Assembly (NCBI GenBank): GCA_014534425.1
Contig: JACVRN010000048.1
Location: 1 to 33,020 of the forward strand
DNA: 33,020 bases
Source: Pyrinomonadaceae bacterium
GTDB taxonomy: Bacteria; Acidobacteriota; Blastocatellia; Pyrinomonadales; Pyrinomonadaceae
Direction of reading: 5' to 3'
Shown: positions 7,860-15,798 of the stretch, in pieces
Layout of the letters: each line of letters starts with the position of its first letter
How positions within the stretch are numbered: the stretch's first letter is position 1
Program-made: the position numbers and the translations under genes
The notes under the pieces: generated by a model
What the model was told of the DNA's origin: nothing
What the model saw: only the letters and a program-made list of their open reading frames with translations
The model's database searches: none

Positions 7860-8675
7860 ATGGAGACGATTGAGCGGATTAACGAGTGGCGTGATCGCTA
7901 CGGACGTTGGCAGCAGGGGCGCGGCGCATCTTCCACGCAGAATGATGTGGGCGATGATTACCCTTTCGTGGAGAACAAGCGTGCGCCGTTTACGCCTGCG
8001 CGTCGCGCGCTGCCTATGCTGAATCTTGCGCTCATCACTTCTGCGGGCGCGTACCTTGACGGCACAGACCCTTTCGACGTGACTCAGCCTGGCGGCGACG
8101 TGAATTTCCGAGAGATACCTGTCGAGATTGAAGCGGAAGATTTGCGCTATGCCGCGCGAGGCTATGATACAAAGGCCGTCACGGAAGACATGAACGCGCT
8201 CATCCCCATCGAGCGCCTCTTCGAGTTTGAATCCAATGGCATCATAGGCCAACTGAATCCAGTCTTCTGGAGCTTCTCCGGTTACATACCGGACGCGGCC
8301 CGATTGAATGACGAGATGCTGCCCCGTCTGGTAGAGCGCGTTAAGCGTTACGAGGTGCAGGCCGCGCTACTGATTCCCGCGTCGCGCCTCTGCCATCAAT
8401 CCGTCTCGCTCGCCGCGCGAGCCATAGAGCAGTCGGGCATACCCACTATGATGCTCGCTGTAGACAGAGGCGTGGTCGAGCGCGTGCGCCCGCCGCGCGC
8501 TGGCTATTACAAAGGAAGCTTCGGCAGCGTATCCGGCAAACCCAACTGGCCCGAATACCAGCGCCGCCTACTGGACGAAGCCCTGCGCCTGGTCGAGCCA
8601 ATTGACCAGCCGAGCATACGCAATCTGGTCGTCGAACTGGAAACGAGTGTCGAAAAAGAGCGCGGCGAGAGATAG
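7860..8675 (+). CDS. GrdB-like (glycine/betaine reductase selenoprotein B family) protein with Ser at the Sec/Cys site
   Basis: The 271-residue protein matches the GRDB family: LALITSAGAYLDGTDPFD, FREIP, ARGYDTKAVTEDMNALIPIERL, IGQLNPVFWSFSGYI, and ALLIPASRLCHQS followed by AIEQSGIPTMML. In true selenoprotein B the last motif contains UxxC, and in non-Sec relatives CxxC. Here it is S175-R-L-C178, so the nucleophile position is Ser while the second Cys remains. Classical glycine or betaine reduction is therefore unlikely. The start at 7860 has AGAGGG 9 nt upstream. The longer form from 7794 would overlap the preceding gene by 35 nt. It closes the plus-strand run. Confidence 0.82.
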   Translation: METIERINEWRDRYGRWQQGRGASSTQNDVGDDYPFVENKRAPFTPARRALPMLNLALITSAGAYLDGTDPFDVTQPGGDVNFREIPVEIEAEDLRYAARGYDTKAVTEDMNALIPIERLFEFESNGIIGQLNPVFWSFSGYIPDAARLNDEMLPRLVERVKRYEVQAALLIPASRLCHQSVSLAARAIEQSGIPTMMLAVDRGVVERVRPPRAGYYKGSFGSVSGKPNWPEYQRRLLDEALRLVEPIDQPSIRNLVVELETSVEKERGER

Positions 8676-8716
8676 CCGTGTACGGCGCGCTCCAGCTTTT
8701 TATCAAAAGATTGATA

Positions 8717-8745
8717 TTGACAGGCTCAGATGAAGAAGATAGTAT
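8717..8745 (+). promoter_or_regulatory. Housekeeping-type promoter for the secreted protein gene
   Basis: A perfect -35 TTGACA (8717-8722) is followed by a 17-nt spacer and TAGTAT (8740-8745, 4/6 to TATAAT). Transcription would start near 8752 and leave a leader of about 100 nt before the ATG at 8851. This separates the secreted protein gene from the run ending at 8675. Confidence 0.6.
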
Positions 8746-8850
8746 TTTCTCGTCCCATGCTCTTACTCAAGAGGGTGTGCAGTGTTCAGCTTTACTCACA
8801 GGGGACACACTGATTGCGCCTTACCCTCTGCCAGCATTAAGGAGAAAGCA

Positions 8851-9390
8851 ATGGCTGAGACAAAAAAACTACTCCGAGTCGTATCAGCTTTGGCTTTACT
8901 TGTAGGGATTACTATTGCCGCTCAAGCACAGCAGGGCGCACCTCAGTTACCGCCCGGCAAATGGTCTGTCGCCATCGGGCCGTACATGAATCTGGGCTAC
9001 GAGTCGCTGCCTGTTCGCGTCGTCAGCGTAACCTCGCAGGCCGAAGGCGGATTGAAGGTCTCGAAAGTCGCCGTGGAGAATCGCTCGTCGCAGGCACTTA
9101 CCGCAGTGAAACTCGCGTGGTATTTAAGCGCCTCGGAAACTCCTGAGATAATTCTGCAACAGGGTCAGACACGGCTTCTTGAGCTACCACCCGGCATTCA
9201 AGCAAACGAAACACGAGCGATATTATTTTCGGTCGTCTCTTTTGCTAAAGTTTATAAGCCGTTATTGAAGGATGGAGTTCTAAGCGGAAGCTATCGCATA
9301 CAAATCGCTGTCAGTGAGGCGCGCTTTGATGATGGCTCGTCCTGGACGCTGGCTTCCGTAAAAGGCAAGCAAGAAAAACTCAGCTTGTAG
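8851..9390 (+). CDS. Secreted protein of unknown function
   Basis: The 179-residue protein begins with a clear signal peptide: Lys/Arg at the N-terminus, a hydrophobic LLRVVSALALLVGITIA core, and AQA before QQG as a signal peptidase I site. The mature part looks all-beta (KVAVENRSSQALTAVKLAWYL, then YRIQIAVSEARFDDGSSW). I recognise no catalytic motif. The ATG at 8851 has AAGGAG 6 nt upstream. A longer form from 8782 would hide the signal peptide. After the TAG, the next frame encodes a Cys-rich stretch (9408-9599), which may be its detached C-terminal part. Confidence 0.8.
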   Translation: MAETKKLLRVVSALALLVGITIAAQAQQGAPQLPPGKWSVAIGPYMNLGYESLPVRVVSVTSQAEGGLKVSKVAVENRSSQALTAVKLAWYLSASETPEIILQQGQTRLLELPPGIQANETRAILFSVVSFAKVYKPLLKDGVLSGSYRIQIAVSEARFDDGSSWTLASVKGKQEKLSL

Positions 9391-9407
9391 TATATAGCTC
9401 GAAGCGA

Positions 9408-9599
9408 GCAGCCCTGCCATTCTGTCCTAATCAGGAATGGCGTGCGGTTTCAGGCAGTGACCCGTCGGCTCCGCCAATCGGTTATCAATGCAGTTCTGCC
9501 ACGGGCCAGCTATGTACTAATAACGGGGATTAATGCACCAACAGCATCTGCTCTTCAAACGGTGGGACGCCGCCGCCGATTACTCCCAGGCCAAGCTAA
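9408..9599 (+). pseudogene. Possible remnant: Cys-rich reading frame interrupted by TAA
   Basis: Read from 9408, this frame gives a protein-like sequence with five cysteines: PFCPNQEW, GYQCSS, QLCTNNGD, then a TAA at 9531-9533, then CTNSICSSNGGTPPP, ending at a TAA at 9597. The frame differs by one base from that of the preceding secreted protein gene, which ends at 9390. It could be the decayed C-terminal part of that gene or a relic of a neighbouring Cys-rich secreted peptide gene. No start codon with a ribosome site is visible. Confidence 0.3.
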
Positions 9600-9640
9600 G
9601 CCGGGAAGCCGCCGGGCCAGTTTAATGAGCGCAATTTTTA

Positions 9641-9677
9641 TGGCGAGTGATAAGCGGCTTTTACCTGTCACTTGCCA
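9641..9677 (-). terminator. Hairpin at the 3' end of the hybrid kinase gene
   Basis: TGGCGAGTGA (9641-9650) and TCACTTGCCA (9668-9677) pair at 9 of 10 positions and flank the kinase stop codon at 9661-9663. It lies between convergent transcription units. No clean T-run follows, so the terminator role is tentative. Confidence 0.35.
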
Positions 9678-12600
9678 TTATTTTTGAAGAGACCTGCGAT
9701 ATTACTTCGCGGACTTCTTCGAAGTCGAAGGGCTTGCCTATCACACCGTCTATCAGGTTCTTTTCGCCTGAGGGCGGCTCGGTTCCTTTGCCGTAGCCCG
9801 TGACAAGTGCGATGGCGACATCCGGCCAGCGATGACGAATCTCGCGCGCCACTTCCCATCCGTCCATCCCTGGCATAGAGAGGTCTGTGAAGACCAAATC
9901 GAAATGGTCTCCGCCCTTGAGACGTTCGAGCGCCTCCGGCCCGCTTCCGACCGAAGCGACACTGTGCTCCATCACCACCAGCATCTCCGATAGAGTCTCA
10001 CGCACGACCAGTTCATCATCGACCACGAGTATGGAGAGCGAAGGCGTGTCCGTCTGCTCTTGAGGCTTATCGGAGCGCGCGGCGGCTGTGCGCGCTGCGG
10101 GCAGGTCAATCGTGAAGGTAGTGCCTCGGCCCACTTCGGATTCGACGCTGATGAGGCCGCCATGCCGCTCTATGATGCCGTAGCTCACGGAAAGACCCAG
10201 GCCAGTGCCTTGCGCGCCCTTCGTCGTGTAGAAAGGCTCGAAAATCTTTTCGCGCACGTCTTCCGTCATGCCCGTGCCGGTATCCGTAAAGCGCAAGCGC
10301 CAGTGCGAGTCTGCGCGCTCGCAGGTTATGGAAAGCCTCCCGCCGAACGGCATGGCATCCACGGCATTGACTATCAGGTTGACGAAGACTTCTCTTAGCT
10401 CCGACGCGTTGCCTTTGACGAAAGATTCAGGCTCCGCGTTTAGCTCCACTTCGTAATGCAGTCCGCGCATACGCGCCTCGTTCTCCCAGCGCGTGCGCGT
10501 AATCTCAACAGCGTCGCGCAGCAGTTTACCGGCATCGAGCATCTCGAACTCTGTGCCCTGCGACTGGCGCGCGAAGGTCTGTATGCGGCGCACGGTGGCG
10601 GCTGCGTCTTCGGCGGCTGTCTGAATGATTTCCAGGTTGCGCGTCAGCGCCTCGTCCTTAATCTGGCGGCGCATGAGTTGTGCGCGCCCTAGGACGGCTG
10701 CGAGAGCGTTGTTGAAATCGTGCGCCACACCCGAAGCGAGTTGCCCCAGTGCGCGCAGCTTGTCGGCCTGCGCGGCTCTTGCGCGCTGCTGCTTCTGCTC
10801 CGTGATGTCGCGCATGATGCCGAGCACCCCAGTGATGCGCTCGTCAACCACCAATGGCGCGTTGTCAAAGAGCGCGTAGCGGACTTCGCCCTCGCGCGTG
10901 TGATAACGAACCTCGTAGGATTGCGTCTCGCCTTTCAGCGCGCTCTCAAAATAGGCGCGTGCGATTTCTCTGTCCGCCGGATAAATCAGTTCAAGGAAGT
11001 GATGTCCTATGAGGTCTTCGGGCCGATAGCTTCCGGCGTTGTACGTGGCAGAGTTGAGCCACATGAAATAACCCGCAGGGTCTATGGCGCAGATAGGCTC
11101 GCGCACGCTCTCAAGAATATTCGTGAGGAGCGATTGATGCTCGCGCGCCATAGCCTCTGCCTTCCTCAACTCCGACAAATCTCTGGCCGTACAGACCGCG
11201 CCGACGTTCCCGCGCCCGGCTTCGGTGATAGGCTCAACCGTTACGAGCAGTGGGCGGTTAAAGCGTTCGGGCACGACTTCCGTCGTCACGCTGCGGCCAT
11301 CCTTGAGGCATTTTTCGACGATGCAATCTTCGTCGCCGTGCGTGCGGAGTATGTCGCAGCACTGGCGGCCCAGTAGAAGATGCGGCCAGGTGTCTTCCAT
11401 CGCAGCGCCCGCGCGATTGACGCGAATCAGTCGTCCCGTCTGGTCGAAGATGAAGATGCCGTCCGACATGGCATCGAAGGTGGTCTCCCATTCCTTCTTT
11501 GCGCGCTTCGTCAATTCAAAAAGCTCTGCCTGAGCTATGCCCGTGGCAAGCTGCGCGGCGACCGCCTCTACTAACGCCAGTTCTTCCTCCGTCCAATGTC
11601 GCACACGATCCGTCTGGTGAATGCAGAGCGCGCCGCGAAAACGCTCGTTGACTATCAGGGGATAGGCTATCTGCGAGCGCAGACCTGCGTGCGCGGCCTG
11701 CTGGCGGACGTAGGCGCTGAACTGCGGCGTGCCAGCCGTGTAATTGAGCGCGTCATCAACCACCAGAGGCTCCTGCGTTCGCAGAAGTCGCTGGCCCACC
11801 GGGTCATCATAAGAAGCATCTATGTGCCGTATGCTGGGAGCGTGCGGCGCGACGTACTCGTGCTCAAGCTGCGAGACGGGATTCGCGGGGTCATAGAGAT
11901 GAAGGTGTACGCGAGAGGCCGAGAGCGCTCGGCCAAGCTCGTGCGTGGCGGTATTGAGAACTTCCGGCAGACTCAAGGATGCGCGAATGGCGAGGCTCAG
12001 ACGATTGATGAGCGACTGTCGCGCGCTGGTGGCTTCCGCTTTTTGATAAAGCTCCGCCTGCCTGATGGCAATTCCCGTCTGGTCTGCGACCGCTCGCGCC
12101 AATGCTATGTCGGTCTCGCTCCACGAGTGAACATTGCGCGTGGTCGAAAGCGCAAAGCAGCCCGTAGTCTCGTCGCCCACGCGAATGGTAACGTACATCA
12201 CAGAGCGCACGCCAATCTGCCGCAGGATGCTGTTGTAAACATCACGCACGCGCTCGTCCGCAGACACGTCGTCGAAGGCCAGAACCGCGTGCTCGCGTAT
12301 GCCTGCGATGAGGTCGCCCAGAAGCGAGAGGCTGTAGTCACGAGAGGCCGAGCGAATCCCTGCGGCGCGATACTCCGCGACCGTGCGCGCCAGCCCTGCC
12401 TGCTCGTCGAGCATAAAGAGCAGGCAACGATCTACGCCAAGATGAGAGCCAAGCTCGTGGACTGCGGTTTGAAAGATTTCCGTCAGCCCAAGGCTCTTGT
12501 GTACGGCCTTGGAGATGCGATTGATGAGCGCCTCGCGGTCTGCGAGTTCGGTCAGCGCCCGCTCGTTCTGCATGCGGTCTGTGATGTCTCGGTCGGAGCC

Positions 12601-14421
12601 GCGATAGCCTACGACCGCGCCTTCGGCGTCGAAGATGGGAACGGAGTTCGATTCGAGATAACGAAAGGAGCCGTCCCTGTGACGCCAGCGAAGCACCAGG
12701 CCCGACCAGCCGCGCTTCTCTCTAATAAGCGTGGGCAGCAACTCTTCGATCCTCCGGCGGTCTTCATCGTGCAGAAAGTCCAGGCTGTTGCGGCCCACAA
12801 GCTCTTCGGGCCTGTAGCCCAGAATGTTCTGTACGGCGGGGTTGCTGTAGGTGTGCCGCCCGTTAATATCTATAGACCATATCCACTCGTTCGTGGCTTC
12901 GATAATCGAGCGGAATCTCTCTTCGGAATCGCGCAGAGCCTCTTCGGCGCGCTTTCTCTCAGTGATGTCGTCGGTGTGAACCATCACCATGTCGGGCGGA
13001 ACGAAGACATAGGTCGTGTCCAGATACTTGCTCTCGCCCGTGGCGCGGAACTTGTAATCCATCTCGCGCCGTATGACCGTTCGCTCCTCGAAGCAGCGCA
13101 GGAAGTCTTCCGTGATGTCGGGCCTGTCGCTGTACATCTCGCTGGCGCGCCGTCCGAGAAAGCGGTTAATCCTTCCCTGTGTAATCTCGGAAGCCGCGTC
13201 GTTGAAGTCTACGAGTAGAAAATCGTCTTCAACTCTTCGCCAGGAATAGGTGGGAAGGGGAAGACCCTTGTACTGCGCGCGGAATTTCTCTTCGGAATCG
13301 CGCAGCGCGGCTTCCGCGCGTCGCCTATCCGTGATGTCATGAAGGATGGAGTAGATGAGACGCCGCCCCTTCGACTGAATGGGGCCAGCATGAACCTCCA
13401 TCTCGCGCACTTCGCCGGAAGCCAGGCGATGAGGAAAGACGAAGAAGCTGCGCTCTTCATGCACGACGCTCTCAAGCTCTGCCCTGACCTCCGCTTCGGG
13501 CAGCATGTTGATTTCCGTAATCTTCTTCTGCTTGAACTCTTCGAGCGAGTAGCCGTAAAACTCGCAGGCCGCCGGATTGGCCTCTACAATCTCGCCCGTT
13601 TCGGGATCAATCAGGAGCTTGATGGCCTGATTCTTCTCGAACATCTCGCGGTAGCGCTCTTCGGATTCGCGCAGCGCGTCTTCGGCCAGCTTGCGCTCCG
13701 TAATATCGCGCACCACGCTTCGCACGCCCGTAGGCTGCCCCGTAGCGTCGCGCACGGTGGTCGCAACCGATTCAAGATAATGCGCCACACCTTCAGCATC
13801 TTTAGCGCGATAGACTGCGCGCACAGGTTCGCTCGTCTCAGGATTCAAATTGTCCGGCAGGGCGCGCTCGGCCTCTTCTCCAAGAAAGTCGCATAAGCGG
13901 ACGCCTATTAACTCGGAAGCGGTGTGACCGAAAAAGCGTGCGCCCGCCTCGTTGATGCTGGTGATGCGGCCTTCCATGTCGCAGGTGTAGATGATGTCTG
14001 CGGCCTGCTCGACTATCTCGCGGTAGTGGCGCTCGACGCGATGGCGCTCGGCGAGACGGGCCACCTTGACCAGAAGCTCCTGGCGGCGAAAAGGAATCCC
14101 AAGATAATCGTCCGCGCCTGCTACCAAACCGGTCAGGCTGTCTTCTTCTCCGGTGCGAACGGCGCTTACAAGTAGAACGGGCACGTCCCTGGTTCGCGCG
14201 TCCTCTTTCAAGCGGCGACAGAATTCCAGCCCGTCCATGTCAGGCATGACGACATCTGAGATGATTATGTCCGGCTCGGATTGCTGCGCCAGTAGAAGCG
14301 CGCTCGGCCCGTCGGTCGCGGACACAACCCTGTAGCCCTCGTGCGAGAGCAGCAGCGTCAAAAGCTCCAGCACTTCCACCGTATCGTTGACGACAAGAAT
14401 GGTCGGACTATGTGGCGTCAT
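9661..14421 (-). CDS. Giant hybrid sensor histidine kinase: REC-4xPAS-2xGAF-2xPAS-HisKA-HATPase-REC
   Basis: Approximate layout of the 1586 residues: receiver 5-125; PAS domains at 130-245, 250-370, 370-490 and 490-620; GAF at 620-795 and 795-970; PAS at 970-1085 and 1085-1210; HisKA with phospho-acceptor His1234 in GVAHDFNNALAAVLGR; HATPase with NASELREVFVNLIVNAVDA, DTGTGM and GTGLGLSVSYGI boxes; C-terminal receiver with TDLSMPGMDG and GKPF. There is no membrane segment, so it is a cytoplasmic multi-input sensor. The C-terminal receiver is canonical. The N-terminal receiver keeps Asp56 but has Ile109 at the conserved Lys and N12-D13 at the acidic pair. It has its own promoter and no adjacent response regulator gene. 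Confidence 0.96.
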   Translation of the reverse strand: MTPHSPTILVVNDTVEVLELLTLLLSHEGYRVVSATDGPSALLLAQQSEPDIIISDVVMPDMDGLEFCRRLKEDARTRDVPVLLVSAVRTGEEDSLTGLVAGADDYLGIPFRRQELLVKVARLAERHRVERHYREIVEQAADIIYTCDMEGRITSINEAGARFFGHTASELIGVRLCDFLGEEAERALPDNLNPETSEPVRAVYRAKDAEGVAHYLESVATTVRDATGQPTGVRSVVRDITERKLAEDALRESEERYREMFEKNQAIKLLIDPETGEIVEANPAACEFYGYSLEEFKQKKITEINMLPEAEVRAELESVVHEERSFFVFPHRLASGEVREMEVHAGPIQSKGRRLIYSILHDITDRRRAEAALRDSEEKFRAQYKGLPLPTYSWRRVEDDFLLVDFNDAASEITQGRINRFLGRRASEMYSDRPDITEDFLRCFEERTVIRREMDYKFRATGESKYLDTTYVFVPPDMVMVHTDDITERKRAEEALRDSEERFRSIIEATNEWIWSIDINGRHTYSNPAVQNILGYRPEELVGRNSLDFLHDEDRRRIEELLPTLIREKRGWSGLVLRWRHRDGSFRYLESNSVPIFDAEGAVVGYRGSDRDITDRMQNERALTELADREALINRISKAVHKSLGLTEIFQTAVHELGSHLGVDRCLLFMLDEQAGLARTVAEYRAAGIRSASRDYSLSLLGDLIAGIREHAVLAFDDVSADERVRDVYNSILRQIGVRSVMYVTIRVGDETTGCFALSTTRNVHSWSETDIALARAVADQTGIAIRQAELYQKAEATSARQSLINRLSLAIRASLSLPEVLNTATHELGRALSASRVHLHLYDPANPVSQLEHEYVAPHAPSIRHIDASYDDPVGQRLLRTQEPLVVDDALNYTAGTPQFSAYVRQQAAHAGLRSQIAYPLIVNERFRGALCIHQTDRVRHWTEEELALVEAVAAQLATGIAQAELFELTKRAKKEWETTFDAMSDGIFIFDQTGRLIRVNRAGAAMEDTWPHLLLGRQCCDILRTHGDEDCIVEKCLKDGRSVTTEVVPERFNRPLLVTVEPITEAGRGNVGAVCTARDLSELRKAEAMAREHQSLLTNILESVREPICAIDPAGYFMWLNSATYNAGSYRPEDLIGHHFLELIYPADREIARAYFESALKGETQSYEVRYHTREGEVRYALFDNAPLVVDERITGVLGIMRDITEQKQQRARAAQADKLRALGQLASGVAHDFNNALAAVLGRAQLMRRQIKDEALTRNLEIIQTAAEDAAATVRRIQTFARQSQGTEFEMLDAGKLLRDAVEITRTRWENEARMRGLHYEVELNAEPESFVKGNASELREVFVNLIVNAVDAMPFGGRLSITCERADSHWRLRFTDTGTGMTEDVREKIFEPFYTTKGAQGTGLGLSVSYGIIERHGGLISVESEVGRGTTFTIDLPAARTAAARSDKPQEQTDTPSLSILVVDDELVVRETLSEMLVVMEHSVASVGSGPEALERLKGGDHFDLVFTDLSMPGMDGWEVAREIRHRWPDVAIALVTGYGKGTEPPSGEKNLIDGVIGKPFDFEEVREVISQVSSKIMASDR

Positions 14422-14537
14422 CTCAAGTAAAGCTCACTGATGGGCTTGGTAAAATGTGAGAGGCAACTTAGTTGAGGGAAACAACCGGTAAAAGGGAATG
14501 TCGAACGGCCCGAACAAAAAATTGCGGGCAGTTACAG

Positions 14538-14567
14538 AGTATAACAAAGCGGAAACTTTGTTGTCAC
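14538..14567 (-). promoter_or_regulatory. Promoter of the hybrid kinase gene with a dyad filling its spacer
   Basis: On the minus strand GTGACA (14567-14562, 5/6 to TTGACA) is followed by 18 nt and TATACT (14543-14538, 5/6 to TATAAT). The spacer is almost exactly a perfect dyad, AACAAAG-N6-CTTTGTT (14543-14562). That is where a repressor operator would be expected. The predicted leader to the ATG at 14421 is about 110 nt. Confidence 0.5.
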
Positions 14568-14578
14568 GCAGGACGATA

Positions 14579-14615
14579 AATTGTAGGGGCAGGGACAAGC
14601 CTTGCCCCTACAATT
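14579..14615. repeat. Dispersed palindromic repeat, GTAGGGGCAG family, second copy
   Basis: AATTGTAGGGGCAGGG (14579-14594) and CCTTGCCCCTACAATT (14600-14615) form a 16-bp stem with one G-T wobble and a 5-nt loop. It lies just downstream of the VWFA gene ending at 14619. It shares GTAGGGGCAG with the palindrome at 6388-6421, while the flanks differ. Confidence 0.65.
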
Positions 14616-14618
14616 CGA

Positions 14619-15761
14619 TTAATCCTTCTTTGTATCCGTGACGCTGCGCGCGAAGTAGCCCTGGCGGTAGTTGAGGCGCAGGTTCTGTTTGCGTAGGTCT
14701 GGGTTGACCACTTCTATCTGCACCTTGCGGAAAGAGCCGTCGCGGCTCTTGTTCGATGGCGAGTAGGCGACCAGAAACTGCGAGCGCAGTTCAAGCTGAA
14801 TCTGTTGAAAGGCTGCGCGCAATTCCGCTTCACTATCTGGAAAGAAGGCTCGGCCTCCGGTTCTCTCTGCGACCTTCTTGAGCGCGCCTTCGTTGATGCC
14901 GAACTGCACCATGTCGCCTATGCCTATGGCGTAGATGACAACGTCGTTCTTGATGGCTCGCTCAATAGCCTCGTCCATCTTCTTCAGGCTGCTGGTGTCC
15001 TGCCCGTCCGTGAGAAGAATAATCGCGCGGCGCGTCTTGTCCGAAGTCGTAGAGAGCACTTCGTCGGACGTTACCCAGACGGAATCCCAGATGGCCGTGG
15101 AGCCTGCCAGAGCTTGATTCTTGTCCGAGATGGGCGGCGTGCCCGGCACAACTATGCCGCCTCCCACATAGCCGGAGGGCGGAACAAATTCGACTTTATC
15201 GAGCGCACGGCGAACGCGCGCAGCATTGCCCGTCAACCCCTGCTCAAGCGTAGACTCGCCCGTGAACGAGACGACCGCGACCTCGTCTTTGTCGGGGCGC
15301 ATGACCGAATCAACGAAAGCGGAGGCCGCGCGCTTCTCAGCCGGAAGCGTCATCTCTTCAGAGCGGCTGGTGTCTATCAGAAGGGCCAGCGAGAGCGGGC
15401 GGTCTGTCTGTCGCTCGAAGGTGAAAATCTCCTGCGGCGAGCCGTCTTCCATGATGCGTATATCCTCTTTACGCATCTCCGTGATGAAGCGCTTGTTCTT
15501 GTCTATGGCCGTGAACAGAATGTTCGTGAGGTCTGTCTCGACGCGCACCACGTCGTCGCTCTCGACCGTGACATCGTCAGGCGTGGGCGTAGGCGTCGGC
15601 CTTGCGGCAGGCTGAGCGCCGTCCGTGCGGCGCTGGCGAGTGCCGTCCTGCGAGGTCGCCTGATTCTGCGCTCGCGTCACCACGGACGCTATACACGCCA
15701 AGACCAACACAAAGGCCAGCCCGTAAACAAGACCACGCTTTATCTCTCTACTAAAAAACAT
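14619..15761 (-). CDS. Secreted VWFA-related protein (acidobacterial type), copy 1
   Basis: From the ATG at 15761 this is 380 residues: an N-terminal hydrophobic signal or anchor (GLVYGLAFVLVLACIASVV), a Thr/Pro linker (RPTPTPTP), a strand-rich segment with EDIRIMEDGSPQEIFTFERQ, and a von Willebrand A domain. The MIDAS is complete: DTSRS (DxSxS) near residue 130 and LLTDGQDTSS downstream. The segment plus VWA order matches the VWFA-related acidobacterial family (TIGR03436-like). An in-frame GTG at 15773 would add four residues. It is 25-37 nt downstream of the second copy, in the same transcript. It likely acts as an extracytoplasmic, metal-dependent adhesion or assembly protein; the partner is unknown. 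Confidence 0.9.
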   Translation of the reverse strand: MFFSREIKRGLVYGLAFVLVLACIASVVTRAQNQATSQDGTRQRRTDGAQPAARPTPTPTPDDVTVESDDVVRVETDLTNILFTAIDKNKRFITEMRKEDIRIMEDGSPQEIFTFERQTDRPLSLALLIDTSRSEEMTLPAEKRAASAFVDSVMRPDKDEVAVVSFTGESTLEQGLTGNAARVRRALDKVEFVPPSGYVGGGIVVPGTPPISDKNQALAGSTAIWDSVWVTSDEVLSTTSDKTRRAIILLTDGQDTSSLKKMDEAIERAIKNDVVIYAIGIGDMVQFGINEGALKKVAERTGGRAFFPDSEAELRAAFQQIQLELRSQFLVAYSPSNKSRDGSFRKVQIEVVNPDLRKQNLRLNYRQGYFARSVTDTKKD

Positions 15762-15768
15762 TCGTTTT

Positions 15769-15797
15769 GTCACTCGTCACTCTTCGCTTGTCACTGC
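15769..15797. repeat. Short GTCACT word repeat between the two VWFA genes
   Basis: GTCACT occurs three times in 27 nt (from 15769, 15776 and 15790), which is AGTGAC repeats on the coding strand. It fills the spacer between two VWFA genes and includes the alternative GTG start of the second. It resembles the other low-complexity intergenic words of this genome. Confidence 0.5.
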
Positions 15798-15798
15798 T

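Noticed and set aside
11596..13218. A 540-codon plus-strand open frame
   Set aside because: It is antisense to the PAS/GAF region of the hybrid kinase, whose domains are unmistakable. The translation has no family motif, and long antisense frames are common in GC-rich genes.
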